Source of the DNA: Ruminococcaceae bacterium UBA1244
Lineage (GTDB): Bacteria; Bacillota; Clostridia; Oscillospirales; Acutalibacteraceae
Assembly (NCBI GenBank): GCA_002308635.1
Contig: DBWG01000084.1
Coordinates: 1 to 14,670, forward strand
Length of the DNA: 14,670 nt
Direction of reading: 5' to 3'
Below the pieces are notes generated by a model. It did no database searches. It had not been told where the DNA came from and saw only the letters and a list, made by a program, of their open reading frames with translations. Position numbers and translations under genes: made by a program. This document shows positions 1-7,174 of this stretch, piece by piece (within the stretch, counting starts at the first letter, position 1; each line of letters starts with the position of its first letter).

Positions 1-395
1 ATACCCGTATTGATGTAGTTTCGGGGATAGACTCTCGAAACAGGGTTCATCGGGGTACCGTTAACATTTGCTCTCTTCAGCGGGTAGACCTCACCGAGAC
101 CGTCGATAGGCGCTCCGGCTCCGCTGAACACACGTCCCATTATTTCAGGCGACAGACCAAGCTCCATCGGTCTTGCTTTAAGGCGTGTTTTTGTATTGTC
201 AAGTGAAATGGATTTTGTTCCCTCAAAGACCTGAATGACAACACGCTTTCCTTCGATCTGTACTATCCTTCCGTGACGGACGGTGCCGTTTTCGAGGCGG
301 ATATCCACCATCTCCTCAAAAGAAGCGTTTTCTACGTTGTCAAGCACGATAAGCGAACCGTTTATCTCCTTTACACCGACATAGTCGAGAATCAT
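1..395 (-). CDS. ntpB: V/A-type ATPase subunit B, N-terminal part (cut by window edge)
   Basis: This is the non-catalytic, nucleotide-binding-fold subunit that alternates with subunit A in the A3B3 head of the V/A-type ATPase on the cytoplasmic side of the membrane. About 131 residues are in the window, starting MILDYVGVKEINGSL. The beta-barrel domain of the B family is recognisable in VDIRLENGTVRHGRIVQIEG, VIQVFEGTKSISLDNT and IMGRVFSGAGAPIDG, and the last visible residues are NPVSRVYPRNYINTG. The ATG at 395 is preceded by an AAGGA box at about 10 nt. A GTG three codons upstream (404) is a weaker alternative. It lies 42 nt after the subunit A stop, so it is almost certainly in the same operon. 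The rest of the gene, and probably subunit D, lie beyond the left edge. I read this by translating the reverse strand by hand. Confidence 0.93.
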   Translation of the reverse strand, partial: MILDYVGVKEINGSLIVLDNVENASFEEMVDIRLENGTVRHGRIVQIEGKRVVIQVFEGTKSISLDNTKTRLKARPMELGLSPEIMGRVFSGAGAPIDGLGEVYPLKRANVNGTPMNPVSRVYPRNYINTG

Positions 396-437
396 TCTGT
401 TCACATCCTTGTTGTGGATTTTGCTGCGCTCTGTGAT

Positions 438-2192
438 TTATGCAGCAAGTGTAGAGAGCGCTTTGTCAATGTCTGCGATAAGATCATCAAACATTTCCGG
501 CTTGTTGTTTGGAATGTCATATTTCATCTTTGCAAGGCGCTCAAAAAGTCCGAGCGACATTATGCTTGAAATAGGTATTGCCATAGCGATTATCTTTTTG
601 GCTCTGCTGTATAGGTAAAGTATTGCCTTCATCATAAGCTTTTGCTTTTCGAGCGGAACAAAAGTATCGTCCGCATGGAAGGCGTTCTGCTGCAGGAAAC
701 CGACTCTGACCGCCTTTGCAACCTCTATTACGAGCTTCTGTTCATCGGGAAGAACATCCGAACCGATAAGCTTTACTATCTCCATGAGAGAGCTTTCTTC
801 GTGAAGGATAGTGTTTATCCTGTTTCTGTATTTTATGAAGTCTTCACCCAGATTTTCTCTGAACCACGGGTCAAGGTCGGTGAAATATTCGCTGTAGCTG
901 TCCATCCAGTTTATTGCGGGATAGTGTCTTGCATAAGCGAGCGACTTATCGAGTGCCCAGAAGCAGCGTGTAAAACGCTTCGTATTCTGTGTAACGGGTT
1001 CGGAGAAGTCGGAGCCCTGAGGTGAAACTGCGCCTATTATCGTTACGGAGCCTTCGCTTCCGCAAAGCGTGTCCACACGTCCGGCACGTTCATAGAATTC
1101 CGAAAGTCTTGACGGGAGATATGCCGGAAAGCCCTCTTCTGCGGGCATTTCTTCAAGTCGTCCGGATATCTCTCTGAGCGCCTCTGCCCATCGTGAAGTA
1201 GAGTCCGCCATAATGGCAACATGATAGCCCATATCACGGTAATACTCCGCAAGAGTAAGTCCCGTATAGATGGACGCTTCACGAGCCGCAACAGGCATAT
1301 TTGAGGTGTTTGCGATAAGCACCGTTCTGTCCGTCATAGGTCTGCCGGATTTCGGGTCGATAAGTTCGGAAAACTCATCAAGCACCTGACTCATCTCGTT
1401 TCCACGCTCGCCGCAGCCAACATAGACGATTATATCCGCATCGCACCACTTTGCAAGCTGATGCTGAGTCATTGTCTTTCCTGTGCCGAAGCCTCCGGGT
1501 ATCGCCGCTGTTCCGCCCTTTGATATCGGGAACATAGTGTCGATAACTCTCTGTCCCGTGATGAGCGGTACTGTTGCGGGAAGTCTGTTTTTGCAGGGAC
1601 GGGCATTTCTGATCGGCCATTTCTGGCAGAGTTTAAGCTCGTGTTCGCTGCCGTTATCGTCCTTTATTGTGACGATAGTATCCATAAGCCTGTATTTTCC
1701 GTTTGGTGCTGTTTTTATTACCGTTCCGCTGACTGCCGGCGGAACAAGAAAACGGTGTTCGATAATAGCAGTTTCGGGACAGACGGCATATATCTGACCC
1801 TCACCGAGTACATCGCCCTCTTTTACTTTTATGGTAACGTCCCATTCCTTTTCAAGGTCAAGCGAAGAAACGGCTGCACCTCTTGAAATAAAAGAACCGC
1901 TTGTTTCCTCGATAGCTTTCAAAGGACGTTCGATACCGTCAAAAATATTATCTATAATGCCCGGTCCCAGAAGAACATTCATTGGAGCGCCTGTTCCTAC
2001 GATCGGGTCGCCGGGTTTCAGTCCGGTCGTTTCCTCATAGACCTGAACCGTTGTGAAGCGGTCGTTTATGCCGATGATCTCACCAACAAGACGTGCCTCT
2101 CCCACATATACCATTTCCATCATGGAAAAGCTTCTCGTATTTCTGACGGTAACAACAGGACCGTTGATGCCATAAATAACATCATTTGTCAT
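438..2192 (-). CDS. ntpA: V/A-type ATPase catalytic subunit A
   Basis: This is the catalytic subunit of the V1/A1 head; it hydrolyses or makes ATP at the A-B interface. Its 584 residues are the normal length for the family (about 580-600). The N-terminal barrel (about residues 1-70) begins VIYGINGPVVTV. The non-homologous bulge insertion typical of A subunits follows at about 110-200. The Walker A loop GGFGTGKT is at 233-240, the GERGNEM segment at 261-267, and the Walker B strand HVAIMADSTSRW ends near residue 335. EMPAEEGFPAYLPSRL (348-363) is typical of A subunits. The P-loop has GGFG where many archaeal homologues have GPFG, a variant I believe occurs in clostridial relatives. The ATG at 2192 has an AGGA box about 10 nt upstream. 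The gene sits between subunits E (49 nt upstream) and B (42 nt downstream). Confidence 0.98.
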   Translation of the reverse strand: MTNDVIYGINGPVVTVRNTRSFSMMEMVYVGEARLVGEIIGINDRFTTVQVYEETTGLKPGDPIVGTGAPMNVLLGPGIIDNIFDGIERPLKAIEETSGSFISRGAAVSSLDLEKEWDVTIKVKEGDVLGEGQIYAVCPETAIIEHRFLVPPAVSGTVIKTAPNGKYRLMDTIVTIKDDNGSEHELKLCQKWPIRNARPCKNRLPATVPLITGQRVIDTMFPISKGGTAAIPGGFGTGKTMTQHQLAKWCDADIIVYVGCGERGNEMSQVLDEFSELIDPKSGRPMTDRTVLIANTSNMPVAAREASIYTGLTLAEYYRDMGYHVAIMADSTSRWAEALREISGRLEEMPAEEGFPAYLPSRLSEFYERAGRVDTLCGSEGSVTIIGAVSPQGSDFSEPVTQNTKRFTRCFWALDKSLAYARHYPAINWMDSYSEYFTDLDPWFRENLGEDFIKYRNRINTILHEESSLMEIVKLIGSDVLPDEQKLVIEVAKAVRVGFLQQNAFHADDTFVPLEKQKLMMKAILYLYSRAKKIIAMAIPISSIMSLGLFERLAKMKYDIPNNKPEMFDDLIADIDKALSTLAA

Positions 2193-2241
2193 TTTCTAAC
2201 TCATCCTATCTTTGCGGAAGGCTGTATAAGCCGCTGTTCCG

Positions 2242-2844
2242 TTATTTTTCGGTGATCGTAAGTCCGGAGTGTTCATAGAACCATTCACGCTGCTGTTCAA
2301 GCTTTGTGTCGAGAGTTTCGTCTGCGATAAGTCCCATGCTCCTGCTGAGTCCCGTAATACCGCCGATCCTGATTTCCTCAGAAGCGGCAAACTCACAGTT
2401 CTTGCCGAAATAGTCCCTCAGCCTTTTTCTGAAGCCAAGATCTTCCTCTTTCATATAGATCACTACATCATCGGCTGTAAGCACACGGCTTATCTTTGCT
2501 GCACTCTTTATGAGCAAGGCTTCATATTTCTGAGTTTTTGTAAATTCAACAAGCTTTTTTTCAGCCTTCGCAAAGACATCATCTTCGATCTCACGGCGGC
2601 GGATGAAGATGCTTTTTTTGCTTGCGCTTTCGGATCTTGATCTTTCAACGGCTATTTTGCTGTTGATATCCGCCATTTTTTTCTGCAGAAGATCATAGGC
2701 CTCTTTAAGACCCTCTTCTTCGGCAGTATTGAGTTCTCTCTGCTTGAAGTCCTCAGCCTCCGAGCGCATCATACTGCGCTGTTCTTCGGCATATTTTTCT
2801 ATCGCCTTTAAAAAATTGTCAGTTTTACTAACCGTATCGGGCAT
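2242..2844 (-). CDS. ntpE: V/A-type ATPase subunit E (peripheral stalk)
   Basis: Subunit E pairs with the small G/H-like coiled-coil subunit to form the peripheral stalk that holds the A3B3 head against rotation. The protein has 200 residues. About residues 10-100 are a charged helix rich in E, K, Q and R, as expected for the stalk coiled coil. A globular C-terminal part contains RIGGITGLSRSMGLIADETLDTKLEQQ (about 158-184), where GG(I/L)...D.TL..RLE is the recognisable subunit E pattern. The ATG at 2844 has a strong GGAGGTG box with 7 nt spacing from GGAGG. It lies 40 nt after subunit F. The assignment rests on position in the operon, length, coiled coil and the C-terminal motif, because E subunits diverge strongly in sequence. 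Confidence 0.9.
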   Translation of the reverse strand: MPDTVSKTDNFLKAIEKYAEEQRSMMRSEAEDFKQRELNTAEEEGLKEAYDLLQKKMADINSKIAVERSRSESASKKSIFIRRREIEDDVFAKAEKKLVEFTKTQKYEALLIKSAAKISRVLTADDVVIYMKEEDLGFRKRLRDYFGKNCEFAASEEIRIGGITGLSRSMGLIADETLDTKLEQQREWFYEHSGLTITEK

Positions 2845-2884
2845 ATTTTCACCTCCGTACAGTTTCGGAAAAGCTCATGCCTTC

Positions 2885-3193
2885 CTATATTTTTACACCG
2901 ATAGCTTCCCTGACATAACGGGTGATGGAGTCCTTTGCACGGCCGCTTCCGTGTCTGTCGGGAATCTCTACAATAAGAGGCTGCCTGCGGTTGAGCTTGA
3001 GGTCATAGACCAGTTCAGGGCAAAGACTTACAAGTCTTTCCGTCATAAGTATGACCGCAACATCCTCCCTGTCCATAGCTTTTTTGAGGGTCTCACGCAC
3101 CTCGCTGTCCTCATGGACGATCACGCCGTCTATGCCTGCAAGGTGCATACCCATTAGTGTATCAACATTATCGCTTATTAAAAAGAATTTCAT
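2885..3193 (-). CDS. ntpG: V/A-type ATPase subunit F (central stalk)
   Basis: Subunit F binds subunit D on the central rotor shaft and takes part in coupling the head to the membrane ring. The 102-residue length is typical. It starts MKFFLISDNVDTLMGMHLAGIDG, matching the family pattern in which a beta strand leads to a D...GF.LAGI-like helix. AVILMTERLVSLCPELV at about 46-62 matches the conserved I.(I/L)(I/L)TE segment, and PLIVEIPDR at about 72-80 matches the P.IVEIP strand. The ATG at 3193 is 20 nt after subunit K and is preceded by GGAG and GGTGAG boxes. The symbol follows Enterococcus hirae naming, in which the F-type central stalk subunit is NtpG; other schemes call it atpF. Confidence 0.92.
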   Translation of the reverse strand: MKFFLISDNVDTLMGMHLAGIDGVIVHEDSEVRETLKKAMDREDVAVILMTERLVSLCPELVYDLKLNRRQPLIVEIPDRHGSGRAKDSITRYVREAIGVKI

Positions 3194-3213
3194 AAGCTCA
3201 CCAACTCCATTTA

Positions 3214-3645
3214 TCAGACCTTGCTGATGATAAGGATAGATACAAGAAGTCCATAAAGTGCCACGCCTTCGCCGAGAGCAACGAAGATAAGAGCCTTACC
3301 GAATGCCTTGGGGTCTTCACTCGTTGCACCGATAGCCGCAGGAGCAGCGTTTCCGACTGCGATACCTCCGCCGATGCCGGAAATACCCGTTGCAAGAGCG
3401 GCGCCGATCATTGCAAGACCGAATGAAGTGCCTTCCTTTGCTGTTTCGGCATCTCCCTCAGAAACTGCAAAAGCTGTGATGGCTGCGGTAACGAGACAAA
3501 CAGAAGCAACAGCGGCAAAAGAGCCGATCTGTGACAAAACTATCCTTTTTCTTGAACGTCTGCCTGACACTGCGCTTTTATAAGCGAAAATGACAGATGC
3601 AACGAGAAAAATTACAGGAACCGAAAGCAAAATATAATCCAACAT
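3214..3645 (-). CDS. ntpK: V/A-type ATPase subunit K (membrane rotor ring)
   Basis: This is the proteolipid that forms the rotating ring in the membrane and carries the transported ion. The 143 residues form four hydrophobic helices at about 5-22, 40-60, 75-101 and 117-141. A basic loop (RRSRKR, 29-34) and the loop around ATSEDPKAFG would both face the cytoplasm, as expected for two hairpins. The second hairpin has the conserved glycine-rich helix GISGIGGGIAVGNAA and the last helix FVALGEGVALYGLLVSILI, with ion-binding Glu126. The first hairpin has no carboxylate in helix 2, so there appears to be one ion site per four helices. Residues equivalent to the sodium ligands of E. hirae NtpK appear to be missing (see findings). 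The ATG at 3645 has a GGAGG box 9 nt upstream. The gene follows subunit I by 37 nt. Confidence 0.96.
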   Translation of the reverse strand: MLDYILLSVPVIFLVASVIFAYKSAVSGRRSRKRIVLSQIGSFAAVASVCLVTAAITAFAVSEGDAETAKEGTSFGLAMIGAALATGISGIGGGIAVGNAAPAAIGATSEDPKAFGKALIFVALGEGVALYGLLVSILIISKV

Positions 3646-3682
3646 AATTGTTATCCTCCGTTTTTTATCATTCTTTTAAATA

Positions 3683-5632
3683 TTACTTGTGGGCAGTTCT
3701 GAGTCTTCTTGAAGCAACAGGGGTAAAGGGACGGCCCTCACCGATATAGAACCTGCTGAATATCTCATAGTAATCAAGTCTCAGCACCTGTATCGCAACA
3801 AGGAGTGCTTCAAGAGCCATGACTATAACATTGCCTATGATAAGTATGAGCGTATAGCCGACCGCACCGCCGACCATCTCGGCAAGTGTAAAAACAACGA
3901 GCATCATGCCCGCATGAACAAGGATATATGCGCCTACACGCAGGAATGACATGGTGTTTGTAACATAGCTGAGGCATATCTCAAACAGTTCAAAGAAGCT
4001 CTGTACGAAATATTCGCCCCACTTCTGCGGTTTCCAGTTCTTTTTTCTTTCGGCAAGTTTTCCGAAAGGCTCTCTCATAAACATGAGGATAAGCGGAAGA
4101 ACGATAAGTCCCAGTATATAAGGCACTGTCATCAGTTCTATTCCAAGGAGCATCTGACAGATAAGTCCGGCGACGAGTGAAACATACAGCACAAAGCCCG
4201 CAATGCCGTTTGCTCCGAAGAGTGCGCTTTCCATATCGTGCCGTTTCAGCGATGATATTATGTTTGTTATCATCGCAAGAGCTATGGTAACGATACCGAT
4301 AGCGACAGAACCGTAAATAATGAGCGTAATGCTGTCCGGCTCCATAACCTCTATGAGCTTTCCTTCAGTTCCGAAAAGCTTTTGGTGAACCGGAGTAAGA
4401 AGCTCTTCAAATCCGAATACCGAACCGTAGAGGAAACCGAATATCATTCCCATGATGCCGCATGGGACGAGTATCTTTCCGATCTCCATTTTTTTGAGCT
4501 TCCACATCAGTGCGCCTATCAGCGCCACTACAAATCCCTGTCCCACATCTCCGAACATAATGCCGAAGAAAAGCGTATATGTGAGCGCCACAAAGGGTGT
4601 CGGGTCTACCTCATTATGACACGGAAGGCCGTACATTTTAACATAGAACTCAAACCGTCTGAAAAACGGAAGGTTCTTTATTATTACCGGCGGAGACTGG
4701 TTGCGGACATCTTTTGCATCCATAACGGTATATTCGATACTGTGGATCTTATCAAGTCCTTCCGCAAAGCCTTTTTGTTTGTCGGCAGGTATCCAGCCGA
4801 CGAGGATAAAGGTCTTGTGGTATTTGTAGGCGAACCGTTTTATTTCATTGTATGTGTTCATTTCCAGAAGGAAGGAATAATTTTTGCAGCACATCTCCTT
4901 TTCCTTCTGCCAGAACGCATCAAGCTTTGACTGTTCGTTTTTCAGTTCGTCCTCAAGACTCTTTACTTTTTCGTCAAGGGATCTGATATAGTCGTCCGGC
5001 TTTCCGGATATCGGCGGGATATCGAACCGTTCAAAGAACAGTGACGAAAATATCCTGTCTATCTCGTCCTTTTGTTCGGGGATCGTAAAATATGCGCCCC
5101 AGTAGTGTGTATCGTCGTTTGTAAACGGGAAAAAGATGGCATATTGGTTTGAAGAATAAGCCGAGAGCTTTTCATAGCTTTCCTTGGGCAGCCGTCCGAA
5201 ATTAGGAGTGATATATTCGCAGTTTGATATTTCCGTGAAGTCGATGTCACATCCTTTGAGATGCTCGACCTGTTTTATGGACAGTCTGATCTCATCTATT
5301 TCCTGTTCAAGACGGAGCTTATTGTTCACCATATTTTCGATCTTATTTGCAAGTTCTTCTGTATAATTCAGCACATCAGAAGGTTCATAATTTTCATCGG
5401 TCCGGATGTCGGAAAGCGGAAAACCGGCGGACTCACAGGCATTTTCAAGCTGCTGTACGGGCTGTGAATACGGGTTTTTGGTGCCGAGCGAAATAAAATT
5501 ATTTGTGTCGGAGTAAAACAGCATTGCGTCATCCGGCTGGAACACTCCGGAATCTCCGCAGTATTTTACAACATCGTCAAGGTCCGACATCATACCGATG
5601 ATACTGATTGCTTTTACCGATTTTACAGACAA
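3683..5632 (-). CDS. ntpI: V/A-type ATPase subunit I (membrane stator, a-subunit)
   Basis: Subunit I forms the half-channels next to the K ring and anchors the peripheral stalks. The 649 residues match the family length. Residues 1-330 are the soluble arm, with coiled coils at about 88-125 and 215-250. The membrane domain starts near DPTPFVALTYTLFFGIMFGDVGQG (343-366), a hallmark of the family. Arg565 in SFLRVGA is the essential helix arginine facing the ring glutamate, and VAIQVLRLDYYEIFSRFYIGEG (612-633) is the conserved last helix with Arg618. Translation starts at TTG (5632), because a long ribosome binding site lies exactly 7 nt upstream; the next in-frame ATGs are at codons 14-15 and have no comparable site. 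It follows subunit C by 19 nt. The C-terminal tail ASRRLRTAHK is short and basic. Confidence 0.97.
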   Translation of the reverse strand: MSVKSVKAISIIGMMSDLDDVVKYCGDSGVFQPDDAMLFYSDTNNFISLGTKNPYSQPVQQLENACESAGFPLSDIRTDENYEPSDVLNYTEELANKIENMVNNKLRLEQEIDEIRLSIKQVEHLKGCDIDFTEISNCEYITPNFGRLPKESYEKLSAYSSNQYAIFFPFTNDDTHYWGAYFTIPEQKDEIDRIFSSLFFERFDIPPISGKPDDYIRSLDEKVKSLEDELKNEQSKLDAFWQKEKEMCCKNYSFLLEMNTYNEIKRFAYKYHKTFILVGWIPADKQKGFAEGLDKIHSIEYTVMDAKDVRNQSPPVIIKNLPFFRRFEFYVKMYGLPCHNEVDPTPFVALTYTLFFGIMFGDVGQGFVVALIGALMWKLKKMEIGKILVPCGIMGMIFGFLYGSVFGFEELLTPVHQKLFGTEGKLIEVMEPDSITLIIYGSVAIGIVTIALAMITNIISSLKRHDMESALFGANGIAGFVLYVSLVAGLICQMLLGIELMTVPYILGLIVLPLILMFMREPFGKLAERKKNWKPQKWGEYFVQSFFELFEICLSYVTNTMSFLRVGAYILVHAGMMLVVFTLAEMVGGAVGYTLILIIGNVIVMALEALLVAIQVLRLDYYEIFSRFYIGEGRPFTPVASRRLRTAHK

Positions 5633-5633
5633 A

Positions 5634-5645
5634 GGATCACCTCCT
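5634..5645 (-). promoter_or_regulatory. Exceptionally long Shine-Dalgarno site for subunit I
   Basis: The minus strand reads AGGAGGTGATCC, a 12-base match to the complement of the usual bacterial 16S rRNA 3' end (GGATCACCTCCT), with 7 nt between GGAGG and the TTG start at 5632. It decides the start of subunit I. A very strong site may offset the weak TTG codon for this large membrane protein. The site is seen directly; the effect on expression is inferred. Confidence 0.85.
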
Positions 5646-5651
5646 CAAAAA

Positions 5652-6686
5652 CTATCTGACGGGCAGCTTACGCTTTTCGTCAGGGGATAAACCATATCTT
5701 GTTGCCTCGATCTGGTTTATTATGTTGCGCACCTCGATCTGCTTGAGATAGATGTAAGAGATCATTACGATCGTCGGATTCGGCGACAATCTCAAGTGAT
5801 GCTTGCAGTATGCGTTTATCAGCGCATAAGAGATCTGGGTATCATCAAAAAAGTGAAATTTTGACAGGTGCTGTCCCAGATAAGTTGACCGTGCAAGCTC
5901 ATAGACATCTTTGATATCGTCCGCACTGCAAAAATCCTCTATTGCTTTTTTGGACAGCCTACCAAATGGAATGAGCATTGACTTTACCGTATCAGCCTGA
6001 AGGTTATGATATTTTTTCAGTCTGAGTATCCTTTCAAGGTTCTCAAAGTCGAACACTGCGTTGAAAAGGTCCCTCAGTTCCTTCTGTTCGGACTTGTTTT
6101 TCATTTTTGAGACGGCATTCATTGCCATGCGGTAATTTTCGTTGTTGAGTGCGATCTCAATTTCTGCGATCCTTGCGGAACGGCCGTCTTCCGGACGGAA
6201 GTTTTTCAGAACGGCATAGTACTTTGTGCGGCGTACCACAGAAAGAACATCGTCAAACGAACGGGCAGCCGCAAGCTTTTTGAAGCTTACAGGCGTGAAA
6301 CGGTCGAGCGACAGCGGAACACTCAGAGCAAATTCCTCCGAGCGGCCTGTTTTCATCATCATAAGGCACTTCACGATCTGTTCGATATCCAGCCTTGAAA
6401 TAATGAAGTCTGCAACAGAAAGAGCCTCGTCCGAGCTGTAGCGTGACAGTGCGGCAAGATCAAGATAGACCTCCTGTCGGAGAAGCGGTTCAAGCTGACC
6501 GCGGTGTATTTCATTTTCAACAAGTCCGGCAAGCGCACGTGAATAACAGGTCCGTGTCTTCAGATACGACGCAAGCTCCGGCACGGTCTTGCAGTCCGAG
6601 ATCTGCTGATAATCCTGATCCTTCAGGCATTTTCCGTACATAGCTCTTGATTTTGCAAGGACTGCGTTGCATGATTTTGAAGACAT
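5652..6686 (-). CDS. ntpC: V/A-type ATPase subunit C (AC39/d-type, links rotor to ring)
   Basis: This subunit sits like a funnel on the K ring and joins it to the D-F central shaft. The 344 residues match the AC39/subunit C family (about 330-350), and the protein is largely alpha-helical. The N-terminus has AVLAKSRAMYGKCLKDQDYQQI, and an internal repeat-like helical array follows. The C-terminal signature is SPNPTIVMISYIYLKQIEVRNIINQIEATRYGLSPDEKRK (about 302-341), matching the family pattern of K..E..NI..I.E..RYGL. The ATG at 6686 is preceded by AAGGAG about 12 nt upstream, which is slightly long spacing. It starts 27 nt after the small coiled-coil subunit. Having C second in the operon, before I and K, differs from the E. 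hirae ntp order. Confidence 0.93.
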   Translation of the reverse strand: MSSKSCNAVLAKSRAMYGKCLKDQDYQQISDCKTVPELASYLKTRTCYSRALAGLVENEIHRGQLEPLLRQEVYLDLAALSRYSSDEALSVADFIISRLDIEQIVKCLMMMKTGRSEEFALSVPLSLDRFTPVSFKKLAAARSFDDVLSVVRRTKYYAVLKNFRPEDGRSARIAEIEIALNNENYRMAMNAVSKMKNKSEQKELRDLFNAVFDFENLERILRLKKYHNLQADTVKSMLIPFGRLSKKAIEDFCSADDIKDVYELARSTYLGQHLSKFHFFDDTQISYALINAYCKHHLRLSPNPTIVMISYIYLKQIEVRNIINQIEATRYGLSPDEKRKLPVR

Positions 6687-6713
6687 AAAAGTTTACAGCT
6701 CCTTTCCGACCGC

Positions 6714-7025
6714 CTATCCGTCCACGACACGGGCAACGATCTCATCCACCCATTTGTCACAGTTACGGTCATAGGCGCTGTCAAGGCGGGCTATAACTGC
6801 GCTGTTGCGTTCCTTTACGAGCTTCAGTTCTGCATCCGACCTTTTCTGAGCGGATTCCTGATTGACCGCAATACGCTTTTTGGCTCTTTCAAGGTAATCT
6901 CTTTTTATATTTTCTTTTTTTTCGATGACTTTTTTTTCAAAGTCAAGCTTATCCTTTTGCGCCTCTTCGGTCATATCACGGGCCTTTTTGTCCATTTCGA
7001 CAATTTTAGCGATCATATCTTCCAA
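6714..7025 (-). CDS. V/A-type ATPase G/H-like peripheral stalk subunit
   Basis: This is the first gene of the ATPase operon. The 103-residue protein is almost wholly a charged helix with long runs of K, E, D and R and no membrane segment. That is what is expected of the small partner of subunit E in the peripheral stalk (subunit G or H; called NtpF in E. hirae). I choose the TTG start at 7025 because a GGGGGTG box lies 8 nt upstream; the first in-frame ATG, at codon 4 (7016), would be too far from it. Identification relies on composition, length and operon position, because these coiled-coil subunits have little conserved sequence. The last 20 residues (CDKWVDEIVARVVDG) could be the small C-terminal cap that packs against subunit E. 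Confidence 0.82.
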   Translation of the reverse strand: MEDMIAKIVEMDKKARDMTEEAQKDKLDFEKKVIEKKENIKRDYLERAKKRIAVNQESAQKRSDAELKLVKERNSAVIARLDSAYDRNCDKWVDEIVARVVDG

Positions 7026-7059
7026 GGATAAAACACCCCCTTACATCACAAATAATGGG

Positions 7060-7083
7060 AAAAACAGGCAGAATATATGCCTG
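7060..7083 (-). promoter_or_regulatory. Leader hairpin with T-tract upstream of the ATPase operon
   Basis: On the minus strand CAGGCA, a 7-nt loop and TGCCTG form a perfect 6-bp stem followed at once by TTTTT. It lies between the operon promoter and the first gene, starting only a few bases after the expected transcription start. It resembles a weak intrinsic terminator, so it could attenuate the operon, stop read-through from pheA, or simply stabilise the 5' end of the mRNA. No antiterminator pairing or known riboswitch is evident. Confidence 0.5.
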
Positions 7084-7095
7084 CTTTCTTCCAAT

Positions 7096-7124
7096 ATTAT
7101 ACTCCCGTAAACTTTAATTTACAA
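7096..7124 (-). promoter_or_regulatory. Sigma-A-type promoter of the ATPase operon
   Basis: On the minus strand a -35 box TTGTAA (7124-7119), a 17-nt spacer and a perfect -10 box TATAAT (7101-7096) are followed by an expected start near 7089. The DNA upstream of the -35 is AT-rich, as in UP elements. It is the only good promoter in the 149-bp gap between pheA and the first ATPase gene. Confidence 0.8.
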
Positions 7125-7174
7125 GTGACAATAGATAAAATTTGTAAGTTTTATGTACTGCATCAGAACGCCGC

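Noticed and set aside
2196..2396. Small minus-strand frame overlapping the end of subunit E
   Set aside because: It is an out-of-frame shadow of subunit E with no ribosome binding site, and it would conflict with the conserved C-terminus of E.
4382..4930. 182-residue plus-strand open frame inside subunit I
   Set aside because: It is antisense to conserved membrane-domain and arm sequence of subunit I and has no ribosome binding site or recognisable domain.
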